In this document: one piece after another, positions 46,287 to 54,844 of the stretch
How positions within the stretch are numbered: position 1 is the stretch's first letter
How the letters are laid out: every line of letters starts with the position of its first letter
NCBI GenBank assembly: GCA_026418715.1
Contig: JAOAAV010000062.1
Coordinates: forward strand, 37,862-101,861
Origin: Clostridia bacterium
GTDB taxonomy: Bacteria > Bacillota > Clostridia > UBA1381
Direction of reading: 5' to 3'
Length of the DNA: 64,000 nucleotides
Notes under the pieces: model-generated
What the model was told of the DNA's origin: nothing
The model's input: only the letters and a program-made list of their open reading frames with translations
Database searches by the model: none
Program-made: the position numbers and the translations under genes

Positions 46287-47871
46287 TGAGTATTGGTGAA
46301 AACGATTTGAACAGCTCCAAGACTCCTTGCTCAAAAAAGGTGAGTCTTTTAATTATGAATTAGACGATCAGTACCGAAAGGCTTCAACCTCCATTGAAAA
46401 AGATATTGCAGTATGGTATCAGAGATTTGCAGATAATAACGAAATCAGCCTTTTAGAGGCTAAAAGATTGCTAAATACAAAAGAGCTTGATGAATTCAAA
46501 TGGTCGGTTGAACAATACATAAAATACGGCGAGGAAAATGCAATAAACCAAAAGTGGATGAAAGAGCTTGAAAACGCATCTGCAAAGGTTCATATTTCAA
46601 GACTTGAAGCTTTAAAACTTGAGCTGCAGCAGCATATTGAGGCTTTATATGGCAATCTGTTAGACGGTGTGGACAAGTTAGCAAGGAATATCTATTCTGA
46701 GGGATACTATCATACCGCATATGAAATACAAAAGGGATTTAATGTTGGATGGAATATGCAGACACTAAATTCTAAACAACTTGACAGTATTATCTCTAAG
46801 CCGTGGACGGCAGACGGCAAAACCTTTAGTGATAGGATTTGGGCAAACAAAGAAAAGCTTGTAAACACAGTACATACACAATTAACACAGGCTATCATTA
46901 GAGGTGATGCTCCTGATCAAGCAATTAAGACAATTTCAAAACAGCTCAATGTTAGCAAAACTCAAGCAGGAAGGCTTGTAATGACGGAATCAGCATTCTT
47001 TGCATCAGCTGCGCAGAAAGATTGTTTTAATGATTTGGATGTTGAAAAATATGAAATTATTGCAACGCTTGATTCTCGTACATCCGAAATATGCCAAGAT
47101 CTTGACGGCAAAGTTTTTGCCATGAAAGATTATGAGGTGGGTGTAACGGCACCGCCTTTTCATGTTTGGTGCAGGACCTGTACAGCTCCGTATTTTGAAG
47201 ATGATTTCGGAGAACGTGCTGCAAGGGATGCCGAGGGCAAAACGTATTATGTGCCAAGCGATATGAAGTATAAGGAAAGGTACAAGCAATATGTTGACAA
47301 TAAGGGCGATAGTGGTATAATAAAAAATATAGAAGTTCCTGAAACTGCTAAAAGTGTTAATGGGTTAAGTCAAGATATTATTGACGAGGTTAACAACACT
47401 GTTTCAAACATGAAAAAGGATTATACAATATTACTTGATGATATTGTTGTTGAGGAATTAGGAAAAGGTTTTGAAAAAGTACCATTCCAATATCAAGGAC
47501 GCCCAAAGGGCACATGGTTAAATAGTGTTTTGGTTATAAATAAAGATTTCAAGTTTGACGGAAATTTAAACTCATTTAATAGGCGTATAGAAAGTGATTT
47601 AACTACAGCAAGCAATGATGTTTCGGATTTAGTTAAGCATGAACTTGCGCATGTTATGACTTTTCAGGGGCAATCTGTATCAGTTGCTGATAGAATAAAT
47701 GTAGAGTTGAAGGAACAGTTTGTAGCAGGAGTTTCTATTTATGCAGACAAAACAAAAGATGGTTCTGAATGTATTGCTGAAGCGTTCGTTAGATATTCCA
47801 ATGGTGAGGACATACCACTAGAAGCAAAAACACTTATAGATAAATATATTATGAAATGGAGGAGGGAATAG
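46276..47871 (+). CDS. MuF-domain phage head morphogenesis protein with C-terminal zincin-like (HELAH) domain; in-frame TGA at codon 8
   Basis: The frame opens at ATG 46276 (MKHSEYW), meets TGA at 46297-46299, and goes on as KRFEQLQDSLLKKGESF; the track start TTG 46327 has no binding site. Residues about 30-350 are the MuF minor head protein (DEFKWSVEQYIKYG, TLDSRTSEICQDLDGKVF, PPFHVWCRTCTAPY). From about 370 a different domain follows, with HELAHVMTFQ near 455 and a possible third zinc ligand in CIAEAFVRY near 502: a gluzincin arrangement like lethal-factor-type peptidases. MuF proteins with variable C-terminal toxins are a known phage-borne class. Expression is doubtful unless the TGA is read through. 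Confidence 0.8.
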
Positions 47872-48065
47872 TGTCGGTTATTATAGCGAGTTGCCCTTGT
47901 TGTAAAAATTACACCGGGAATAAAGAAAACCCTTTTATGTGCAAAGCTTTTTCTGATGGAATTCCTAAAGAATATTATTGGGGTCCTACAGATGTTGAAA
48001 AAATAGCAGAATGCGCAAACGGATATAAATTTGAGGATAAATACAAGAAAAATGAAGCGATTTGA
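47871..48065 (+). CDS. Small cysteine-rich phage protein next to MuF
   Basis: 64 aa from GTG 47871, 7 bases after GGAGGAG (the tracked ATG 47856 lies inside that site's region). Pattern ASCPCCKNY ... CKAFSDGIPKEYYWG resembles short CxxC ... CxAFxxGIP proteins that follow MuF genes in Firmicutes phages; likely zinc-binding. Whether it is an immunity protein or a head accessory factor is unknown. Its start overlaps the MuF stop by one base. Confidence 0.65.
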   Translation: MSVIIASCPCCKNYTGNKENPFMCKAFSDGIPKEYYWGPTDVEKIAECANGYKFEDKYKKNEAI

Positions 48066-48084
48066 TCATGGATGGTGATAAAAT

Positions 48085-48402
48085 ATGGACAATTTCAAAA
48101 TAATATACAAAATCCTAAAAATACTTGAAGCTGCACTTGACCTTGACGAATTTGACAAGAGCCTAATATCAACCGAAAGTATGGTAATAAGTCAAAACAG
48201 ATGGAATTCACTTATGGAAATGATGGCTGCAGAGGGGTATATTCAAGGAGTGTCTGTTATAAAATCAATCGCGGGTACAGAAATTAAACTAGGCGGCATA
48301 AAAATTACACTCAGAGGACTTGAATATCTTAATGAGAATTCATTAATGAAAAAGGCAGCGAATTTAGCTAAAGGAATAAAAGATACAATACCCGGTTTAT
48401 AA
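48085..48402 (+). CDS. YjcQ-like phage protein (winged-helix-like)
   Basis: 105 aa. N-terminal FKIIYKILKILEAALD, middle ISQNRWNSLMEMMAAEGYIQGV and ITLRGLEYLNENSLMKKAANL match the pattern of the YjcQ family, which looks like a winged-helix fold. Such genes are frequent after MuF modules. It could be a regulator or the immunity partner of the resident MuF C-terminal domain; neither can be shown from sequence. It ends at a terminator. Confidence 0.65.
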   Translation: MDNFKIIYKILKILEAALDLDEFDKSLISTESMVISQNRWNSLMEMMAAEGYIQGVSVIKSIAGTEIKLGGIKITLRGLEYLNENSLMKKAANLAKGIKDTIPGL

Positions 48403-48433
48403 ACCACTTACCGTAATTGATAAGTGGTTTTTT
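48401..48433 (+). terminator. Terminator after the YjcQ-like gene
   Basis: AAACCACTTA / TAAGTGGTTT stem with loop CCGTAATTGA, followed by TTT. Related in loop and stem to the hairpin at 44031. Confidence 0.85.
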
Positions 48434-48452
48434 CACGCTTAAAATTAAATAT

Positions 48453-48485
48453 TAAGCAGCTATCTTTTCGGGTAGTTGCTTTTTT
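48453..48485 (+). terminator. Second hairpin terminator before the scaffold gene
   Basis: AAGCAGCTATC / GGTAGTTGCTT stem with G-T pairs and a short loop, followed by TTTTT. Scaffold and capsid genes thus begin after a double terminator and may use their own promoter, which I could not pin down. Confidence 0.65.
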
Positions 48486-48577
48486 ATCGCCTTTTTGGTA
48501 TTGCAGGCGGAAAAGAACAAGACAAATTCGAGGTTCGTTACCCTCGGTAAACAACGTAATTTGAAAGGATTGATATT

Positions 48578-49159
48578 ATGACAAAGGAACAATTATTGGA
48601 GTTAGGTCTTACGGAAGAGCAGACAGATAAGGTTTTGGAGTCATTAGACGGAAATTTTGTGACCAAATCAAGATTCAACGAACTCAATGACACAAAGAAA
48701 CAGCTTGAAAAGGACATAGCCGCACGTGATGCTCAGCTTGAAGCCCTTAAAAATTCAGCAGGAGATGCCGAAACCATGAAGCAGACAATAATGGAGCTTC
48801 AAACGCAAAATGCAAAGGACAAAGCAGAATATGAAGCAAAGATTAAACAGCTTCGAATTGATAATGCCATTGAAAAAGCTCTTTCCGAAGCAAAGGCTAA
48901 AAATATTAAAGCGGTAAGGGCGTTGTTAGACCTTGAAAAAGCGGAGCTTGACGGCGAAACGATTAAAGGGCTTGACGAACAGATTAAAAAGCTCAAAGAT
49001 GGCGTGGACACAGGATTTTTGTTTGATGCAAAACAGGAGCCGCAAAAGCCGAAGCTTAAAGGATTTAAGCCTGCCGAAAAAGCTGACAAAACACCGTCAG
49101 ATACTGCTCCGGAATCTCTCGCAGACGCTGTAAAATTACATTTTGAAACCAAAGAATAA
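48578..49159 (+). CDS. Phage scaffolding protein (minor structural protein GP20 type)
   Basis: 193 aa, strongly helical and charged, with a long coiled coil (residues 35-105: TKKQLEKDIAARDAQLEALK ...) and an acidic C-terminus. Gp20-type scaffolds template capsid assembly and leave before packaging. Start after GAAAGG. Directly upstream of the capsid gene, the standard place. Confidence 0.87.
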   Translation: MTKEQLLELGLTEEQTDKVLESLDGNFVTKSRFNELNDTKKQLEKDIAARDAQLEALKNSAGDAETMKQTIMELQTQNAKDKAEYEAKIKQLRIDNAIEKALSEAKAKNIKAVRALLDLEKAELDGETIKGLDEQIKKLKDGVDTGFLFDAKQEPQKPKLKGFKPAEKADKTPSDTAPESLADAVKLHFETKE

Positions 49160-49181
49160 TTTTTTGAAAGGATGATTTATT

Positions 49182-50138
49182 ATGCCAATTACATTAGCGG
49201 AAGCTAAAAAGAACGTACAGGATGCCCTGCAGGTGGGCGTTATTGATGAATTTGCAAAATCGAATTTCTTGTTCAACAACCTTATATTCGACGATTGCGT
49301 CTCCCCCACCGGAGGCGGCGCAACACTTACCTACGGATACACAAGGCTTATCACACAGCCAACTGCGGCGTTTCGTGCGGTAAACACCGAATACACGCCG
49401 CAGGAAGTAACAAAGCAAAGATACACGACAGATTTGAAGGTATTCGGAGGAAGTTTCCAGATTGACAGGATTATTGCGGGTATGGGCGGAATTATAAACG
49501 AAGTTACATTGCAGATGCAGCAGAAAATTAAAGCGGCGTCCGCACTGTTTAACGATACTGTAATAAACGGCGACAGCGGAGTTGATGAAAACGCCTTTGA
49601 CGGACTTGAAAAAGCTGTGACAGGAAGTTCCACCGAGTATAATCCATCTTCTGTAATTGACCTCTCAACATCTTCGGCGGTTGATTCCAATTATAAGATG
49701 TTTTTGGACGAGCTGGACGAATTTTTGATGGGGCTTGACGGAACGCCTTCTTTCATAGGGGGCAACCTGAAGCTTATAGCAAAAATCAGAGCCTGCGCAA
49801 GACGTGCGGGTATGTATCAAGTTACTAAGAACGATTTTGGACAGCAGATAGAAAGCTATGGCAACATACCACTTGTGGATTTCGGTGCGAAATCTGGCTC
49901 TAACGCCCCCGTTGTTTCGATTGATTCAACAAGCGGAGAAACGTCGCTTTATGCCGCAAGGCTTGGGCTTGACGGATTCCATGCTGTTTCTATGGCAGGG
50001 CAGCCGCCGGTCAGAAGTTGGCTCCCCGATTTTGATACTGCGGGTGCGGTAAAAACCGGTGAGGTTGAAATGGTTGCGGCTGTTGCGCTTAAAGCTACAA
50101 AGGCTGCAGGCGTGATGCGTAAAATAAAAGTCCAGTAA
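49182..50138 (+). CDS. Major capsid protein
   Basis: 318 aa. Pattern typical of phage major capsid proteins: N-terminal helix (MPITLAEAKKNVQDALQVGVIDEF), LTYGYTRLITQPTAAFRAV, a long middle with DTVINGDSG, and a C-terminal capsid surface ending KAAGVMRKIKVQ. No N-terminal delta domain is visible, which fits a separate scaffold gene. Base composition is somewhat richer in G+C than the tail genes. Start after GAAAGGATG. Confidence 0.87.
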   Translation: MPITLAEAKKNVQDALQVGVIDEFAKSNFLFNNLIFDDCVSPTGGGATLTYGYTRLITQPTAAFRAVNTEYTPQEVTKQRYTTDLKVFGGSFQIDRIIAGMGGIINEVTLQMQQKIKAASALFNDTVINGDSGVDENAFDGLEKAVTGSSTEYNPSSVIDLSTSSAVDSNYKMFLDELDEFLMGLDGTPSFIGGNLKLIAKIRACARRAGMYQVTKNDFGQQIESYGNIPLVDFGAKSGSNAPVVSIDSTSGETSLYAARLGLDGFHAVSMAGQPPVRSWLPDFDTAGAVKTGEVEMVAAVALKATKAAGVMRKIKVQ

Positions 50139-50152
50139 TGGAGGCGTAGAAT

Positions 50153-50386
50153 ATGTCAAAGATAATTGCACCTAACAAGCAATATAGCGGAATATCTGCA
50201 GGTGTTACCTTTGTCAACGGAGTTGGTGAAACATACGACTCTAATTTGATTGCGTGGTTTGAAAGCCATGGTTATGAGATAGAGAAAAAAACACAAGGCG
50301 AAGAAGCAACAACCAGCGGAATCAAAAAAATTACAGAGGATTCCGAAGATAGACCAAAATCAGTTAAAAACACAAGCAAAAAGTAG
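50153..50386 (+). CDS. Small phage head protein of unknown function
   Basis: 77 aa following the capsid gene. N-terminal beta-rich half (YSGISAGVTFVNGVGETYD), then FESHGYEIEK and a low-complexity polar tail. Similar small proteins behind capsid genes occur in many Firmicutes phages; a decoration or head-completion role is possible but not shown. Start after GGAGGCG. Confidence 0.65.
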   Translation: MSKIIAPNKQYSGISAGVTFVNGVGETYDSNLIAWFESHGYEIEKKTQGEEATTSGIKKITEDSEDRPKSVKNTSKK

Positions 50387-50396
50387 GTGATTACCT

Positions 50397-50783
50397 ATGT
50401 TTGATGATGTAAAAGCAAGGCTTGAATCATTCGGTTATACAGTCACAGACAATGATACAGCGCTTATAAATTTCTGCATTGAAAAGGTTCAGCATCATAT
50501 TAATAATCAATGCAATACGGACATCGTGCCTGACGGGATATATAAGATTGCTGTTGATATGGTATGCGGTGAGTTTCTTTTTGTGAAGAAAAGCACAGGC
50601 CAGCTTACTCTGTCGAGTATAAATCTTGACACGGCTGTTAAATCAATCCAGGAAGGTGACACAAATATAACCTTTGCAATAGGCGAGGGTTCTTCAACTC
50701 CTGAACAAAGACTTGACAGCTTTATTAATAGTTTGCGTAATCCTACAGCTGATTTTATTGCGTATCGCAGTATAAGATGGTGA
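50397..50783 (+). CDS. Phage head-tail connector protein
   Basis: 128 aa. The short helical N-terminal part (VKARLESFGYTVTDNDTALINFCIEKVQHHINNQCN) followed by a conserved VCGEFLFVKKS segment is the pattern of gp6/gp15-like connector (adaptor) proteins. Position 2 after the capsid fits. Start after GTAGGTG. Confidence 0.7.
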   Translation: MFDDVKARLESFGYTVTDNDTALINFCIEKVQHHINNQCNTDIVPDGIYKIAVDMVCGEFLFVKKSTGQLTLSSINLDTAVKSIQEGDTNITFAIGEGSSTPEQRLDSFINSLRNPTADFIAYRSIRW

Positions 50784-50788
50784 TTGAT

Positions 50789-51145
50789 ATGAGTGTACTA
50801 AATGCGATTGAAAGCTTATACAAAGGGAAAATGACAGTTACAGAGTATCACAAAACAACTGATTCTACGAATAAGATCACATCAAAAAAAGAGGTTACTA
50901 CTCTTACAGACCAACCATGTAAACTATCGTTTGAATCTGTAAAAAGTACAACTGAAGGTGATGCAGCTGCATCTGTTACACAGTCTATAAAAATATTTTG
51001 TTCACCGACTATCACAATAAAGCCAGGTTCAAAAATTGAGGTTACTCAAAACGGCATTACAACCGCTTATTCAAATAGCGGGGAACCCGCTGTATACAGT
51101 AATCATCAGGAAATACGGCTTGAACTGTTCAAGGGGTGGTCATAA
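50789..51145 (+). CDS. Phage head-closure/connector-like protein
   Basis: 118 aa from ATG 50789 (MSVLNAIESLYKGKMTVTEY); ATG 50777 overlaps the previous gene and is the alternative. Beta-rich, with NKITSKKEVTTLTDQPCKLSF and a C-terminal VYSNHQEIRLELFK. Fits a head-closure (stopper) protein by size and position; sequence evidence is weak. Its stop overlaps the next start (TAATG). Confidence 0.6.
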   Translation: MSVLNAIESLYKGKMTVTEYHKTTDSTNKITSKKEVTTLTDQPCKLSFESVKSTTEGDAAASVTQSIKIFCSPTITIKPGSKIEVTQNGITTAYSNSGEPAVYSNHQEIRLELFKGWS

Positions 51146-51693
51146 TGTCAAATTGGGGAAGCTGTAATTTTAAAGAACTTGAGAAATTTCAAAGGAACCT
51201 TGAAAAATTGTCAGATGAGAATACAAGAATATTCTGTGAGAAATGCGCAAAAGAGCTTGCTGCAAGATTACTTGCAAAGGTTATAAAAAGGACGCCTACT
51301 GGTGTATATGATAAGCCTGTCAAATTCATCACGAAAGAAGGAAAACAAGTGTCATTCACACCCCATACAGGTAAAAGTGGCGGTACGTTAAGAAGGGGGT
51401 GGACAGCAAAAACCGAAGCAGAAGCCGAAAGTGGCACGGGCAATGGTACTGATGCTGCTACATATGCAAATTCACTTGCCATAAGAAAAGTTGGTAATGA
51501 ATACCAGGTGGAAATTATTAACCCCATCCACTATGCATCCTATGTTGAATTTGGTCACAGGACTGCTAACCATAAGGGTTGGGTGCAAGGAAAATTCATG
51601 CTGACAATATCAGAACAGGAGCTTGATGCACAGGCTCCTAAGATACTTGAGAATAAACTTAAAAAGTATTTGGAGGAATGTTTTAATGATTAA
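51145..51693 (+). CDS. HK97 gp10-like tail/neck protein
   Basis: 182 aa from ATG 51145 after AAGGGGTGG. Recognisable gp10-like pattern: FKELEKFQRNLEKL, ELAARLLAKVIKRTPTG, HTGKSGGTLRRGW, and the C-terminal IINPIHYASYVEFGHR. Such proteins form the neck or tail completion ring. Start coupled to the preceding stop; end overlaps the next gene by 8 bases. Confidence 0.78.
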   Translation: MSNWGSCNFKELEKFQRNLEKLSDENTRIFCEKCAKELAARLLAKVIKRTPTGVYDKPVKFITKEGKQVSFTPHTGKSGGTLRRGWTAKTEAEAESGTGNGTDAATYANSLAIRKVGNEYQVEIINPIHYASYVEFGHRTANHKGWVQGKFMLTISEQELDAQAPKILENKLKKYLEECFND

Positions 51694-52111
51694 CAGCATA
51701 ATAGACGGAATTTCAATTGCTTTAAATGGCGAATTCGGGGATGGTTACGAGATTTATAAAGAAACAGTGAATCAGGACCTTACAGAACCCTGCTTTTTTA
51801 TTATGCTGTTATCAGCTAATCAAAAATTAATTATGGACAAAAGGTATCTGAAGGAACATCACTTCGATATACACTATTTTCCGAGCACACAGGACAAAAA
51901 TACAGAGATTCTTGATGTTGTTGATAGGTTATATGATGTGCTTGAATATATCACATTTGGGGACAGTTCACTTCGCGGTACTAATATGAGTCATGAAGTG
52001 GTTGATGGAGTCCTGCATTTTGATGTTTCATACAACTTTTATGTTCGTAAAACTACAAATGTTGTTGATGAGATGGATACTTTGGAAGTAAATCAAAAAA
52101 CGGAGGGATGA
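51686..52111 (+). CDS. Phage tail terminator-like protein
   Basis: 141 aa from ATG 51686 (MINSIIDGISIALNGEF) after GGAGGA; the longer tracked start lies inside the gp10-like gene. Ferredoxin-like alternation with CFFIMLLSANQKL, FDIHYFP and VDGVLHFDVSYNFYVRK is typical of tail-terminator proteins placed before the sheath gene in PBSX-like phages. Confidence 0.72.
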   Translation: MINSIIDGISIALNGEFGDGYEIYKETVNQDLTEPCFFIMLLSANQKLIMDKRYLKEHHFDIHYFPSTQDKNTEILDVVDRLYDVLEYITFGDSSLRGTNMSHEVVDGVLHFDVSYNFYVRKTTNVVDEMDTLEVNQKTEG

Positions 52112-52117
52112 TATAAG

Positions 52118-52357
52118 ATGGCAACAGAAACTACAGAAACAGTAGAAGATGCTGAAAATACAGCTGCAACAAAATCTGCTGAAACAACAGATACTATGGA
52201 AACTGCACCAAAGTTTTCAAAAGAGCAGATTTTGTTATCTAAAAAGTATAGATCTAAAAAGGATATTATTAATGTTCTTCTTGATGATAGTTCAATTTAT
52301 TCCATTACGGAAGTTGATGCACTGATTAAGAAGTTTATGAAAGGTAAGGTGAATTAG
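52118..52357 (+). CDS. Small phage protein preceding the sheath gene
   Basis: 79 aa. The first 35 residues are a Thr/Glu/Ala-rich low-complexity segment; the second half (FSKEQILLSKKYRSKKDIINVLL ... ALIKKFMKGKVN) is the conserved part of a small protein found before sheath genes. Function unknown. Start after GGAGGG; the stop is 2 bases before the sheath start. Confidence 0.65.
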   Translation: MATETTETVEDAENTAATKSAETTDTMETAPKFSKEQILLSKKYRSKKDIINVLLDDSSIYSITEVDALIKKFMKGKVN

Positions 52358-52359
52358 TT

Positions 52360-53667
52360 ATGGCATTGGGCGGCGGTATGTTTATTACACAAAATAAAGT
52401 TCTTCCCGGTTCATATATTAACTTCGTGTCAGCTTCAAGTGCCTCTGCAACAATATCCGACAGAGGATATGCAGCTATGGCATTGGAACTTGATTGGGAT
52501 CCTAGTGGTGAAGTATTTACAGTTACATCTGAGGACTTTCAAAAGAATTCTTTGAAAATATTCGGTTATTCTTATGATGATGATAAGCTAAAGGGTTTAA
52601 GAGACCTATTTAAGAATATCACAACTGGATATTTTTATAGATTAAATCCGGGGGTACAAGCAGCATGTACATATGCAAAAGCAAAATACAGCGGCACAAG
52701 AGGCAACAGCATTAAGATTGTAATTACAAAGAATGTTGACAATACAAGTCTGTATGATGTTACAACATTCTTTGATACAACTGCAGTTGATACTCAGACA
52801 GTGTCCGAAATGTCGGATCTTGCAGACAATGATTATGTAACCTGGATAACCACAGCAACTATTGCAGAAACTGCCGGAACTTCACTTACAGGCGGTACAA
52901 ATGCAACATCTGTCACCGGAACAGAATATCAAGATTTTCTTGATGCAATTGAAAGCTATTCATTCAATGCTCTTGGATGCGTGTCGACTACAACAACTAT
53001 TACAGATTTGTTCGTATCATTTACGAAGAGAATGCGTGATGAAATGGGCGTTAAATTCCAAACAGTTGTTTATCAGAAAGCCGCAGATTATGAGGGTATT
53101 GTGAATGTGGCGAATGCTGTAACGGATGATGATGCAAGTTCGGCAGATCTTGTTTATTGGGTAACAGGAATTATTGCGGGTTGTGCAATCAATAAAAGCA
53201 ACACGAATAAGTTGTATGATGGAGAATTTACAGTAGATACATCGTATACACAAAGTGCACTTAAAACAGCAGTTGAAGATGGAAAATTTATATTCCGTAA
53301 GGTCGGTAATGATGTTCGAGTTCTTCTGGATATTAACTCCCTTGTTACAACATCTGATACTAAGGGAGATATCTTTAAGAATAACCAAACAATCAGAGTT
53401 ATGGATCAAATCGCTAATGATATTGCAACTTTGTTTAATACAAAATATTTAGGCAGTGTCCCAAACGATGCCTCAGGAAGGACTAGCCTTTGGAATGATA
53501 TAGTTAAGCATCATCAAAACCTTGAAAGCATAAGAGCAATTGAGAACTTTGACTCTGCAAACGTTATTGTTTCCGAGGGTGATACGAAAACATCAGTTGT
53601 TGTAAGTGATACGATTACTGTTGTAAATGCAATGGAAAAACTGTACATGACAATATTGGTAGAATAA
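52360..53667 (+). CDS. Phage tail sheath protein (XkdK-like)
   Basis: 435 aa. Begins ALGGGMFITQNKVLPGSYINFVS as sheath proteins of PBSX-like myophages do, with a middle sheath domain (YSGTRGNSIKIVITKN) and the conserved C-terminal domain (RVLLDINSLVTTSD, KNQTIRVMDQIANDIATLF). It proves a contractile tail. Complete, without lesions. Confidence 0.92.
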   Translation: MALGGGMFITQNKVLPGSYINFVSASSASATISDRGYAAMALELDWDPSGEVFTVTSEDFQKNSLKIFGYSYDDDKLKGLRDLFKNITTGYFYRLNPGVQAACTYAKAKYSGTRGNSIKIVITKNVDNTSLYDVTTFFDTTAVDTQTVSEMSDLADNDYVTWITTATIAETAGTSLTGGTNATSVTGTEYQDFLDAIESYSFNALGCVSTTTTITDLFVSFTKRMRDEMGVKFQTVVYQKAADYEGIVNVANAVTDDDASSADLVYWVTGIIAGCAINKSNTNKLYDGEFTVDTSYTQSALKTAVEDGKFIFRKVGNDVRVLLDINSLVTTSDTKGDIFKNNQTIRVMDQIANDIATLFNTKYLGSVPNDASGRTSLWNDIVKHHQNLESIRAIENFDSANVIVSEGDTKTSVVVSDTITVVNAMEKLYMTILVE

Positions 53668-53683
53668 GAAGGAGGGTTTTAGT

Positions 53684-54151
53684 ATGTCAATAATGAGTGC
53701 AAAAGATGCGATAAGTGCAAGCTTGGCTGAATGTTATGTGACGATTGACGGCAACCGATATAATTTTATGCAGGCCATAAACCTAGAAGCTAAAGTGGAA
53801 AAGAATAAGTCGGAAGTGCCGATATTGGGGAAGACAGGCAAAGGCAATAAAACTACCGGTTGGAAAGGCACAGGCTCCGCTACTTTCCACTATAACACAT
53901 CTATTTTCAGAGAGTTGTTATACAGATATAAAAAGACAGGCGAGGACGTATATTTTGATATTCAGATAAAAAATGAGGATCCGACTTCAAGCGTTGGAAG
54001 TCAGACGATCATTTTGAAAGATTGTAATATGGATGGCGGCCTGCTGGCTAAATTTGATGCTGATGCAGAATATTTGGATGAAGATATGGACTTCACATTT
54101 GAGGATTTTGAAATGCCCACAACATTTGATATGCTTGATGGTATGGAGTAA
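53684..54151 (+). CDS. Phage tail tube protein (XkdM-like)
   Basis: 155 aa. Pattern of XkdM: AECYVTIDGNRYNFMQAINLEAKVEKNKSEVPILGK, TGWKGTGSATFHYNTSIFRELL and ILKDCNMDGGLLAKFDADAEYLDEDMDFTFEDFE. Forms the inner tube within the sheath. Start after AGGAGGG, 17 bases from the sheath stop. Confidence 0.9.
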   Translation: MSIMSAKDAISASLAECYVTIDGNRYNFMQAINLEAKVEKNKSEVPILGKTGKGNKTTGWKGTGSATFHYNTSIFRELLYRYKKTGEDVYFDIQIKNEDPTSSVGSQTIILKDCNMDGGLLAKFDADAEYLDEDMDFTFEDFEMPTTFDMLDGME

Positions 54152-54168
54152 GAAGGAGGTATTGAATT

Positions 54169-54779
54169 ATGAGCAGTTTAAGTGCTTTTATGGCGGGAAA
54201 TGCAATCAAGGATGAGAATATAAAGTATGTTGCTTCAAAAAGGTTTGTTGAGGATGGTAAACCTGTTGAATGGGAAATTCAATCTATTTCATCTGAGGAA
54301 GATGAAGCAATTAGAAAAGCATGCACAAAGAGAATACCTATTCCGGGGAAAAAAGGTGCCTATACTCCCGAAACAGACATTAATAAGTATCTTGGTTTAG
54401 TAGCTGTTAAGTGTACCGTATTCCCGAATCTAAATGATAAAGAGCTTCAAGACAGCTATGGAGTTATGGGTGGAGATGCACTCTTAAAAACCATGCTAAA
54501 ACCGGGAGAATATCAAAACTATCTTGCTAAAATCCAGGAAGTAAACGGTTTTGACGTGACAATGGAAGAGCTGGTTGATGAAGCAAAAAACTAATTGAGG
54601 GGGGCGATAGTGAAGCAAATTATGCTTACTATTGCCTTCATAAATTACACATGCTTCCGAGCGAATATTTAAAGCTTCCAAGAGAAGAAAAGGCATTTAT
54701 TATCGCATCAATTCAGATTAAAATTGAAAACGAGAAAAAAGAGGCTGATAAGGCTAAAAGGGGAAGAAAAAGAAAATAA
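54169..54779 (+). CDS. Tail assembly chaperone XkdN-like; short form ends 54594, long form by -1 frameshift to 54779
   Basis: The zero-frame product is 141 aa (stop TAA 54592-54594) with the XkdN pattern WEIQSISSEEDEAIRKACTKRIPIPGKKG and LNDKELQDSYGVMGGDALLKTML. At the stop, the heptamer A AAA AAC lets ribosomes slip back one base and read CTA ATT GAG..., adding 62 residues (LIEGGDSEANYAYYCLHKL ... KRGRKRK) to TAA 54777-54779. This two-product layout is the rule for tail chaperones that bind the tape measure, as lambda gpG/gpGT. Confidence 0.85.
54585..54591 (+). other. -1 ribosomal frameshift site AAAAAAC
   Basis: Canonical X XXY YYZ heptamer in the correct phase, immediately before the zero-frame stop. 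A purine-rich TTGAGGGGGG stretch follows. Confidence 0.85.
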
Positions 54780-54844
54780 AGGGTTGAAAATTCTTCTTTG
54801 ATATGATATTATTTGGGAAAATATATATAAAAGGGGTTTTTGAG

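Noticed and set aside
46496-46720. Minus-strand ORFs inside the MuF gene as antisense antitoxins
   Set aside because: No start signals or plausible composition; they are antisense shadows of a conserved coding region.
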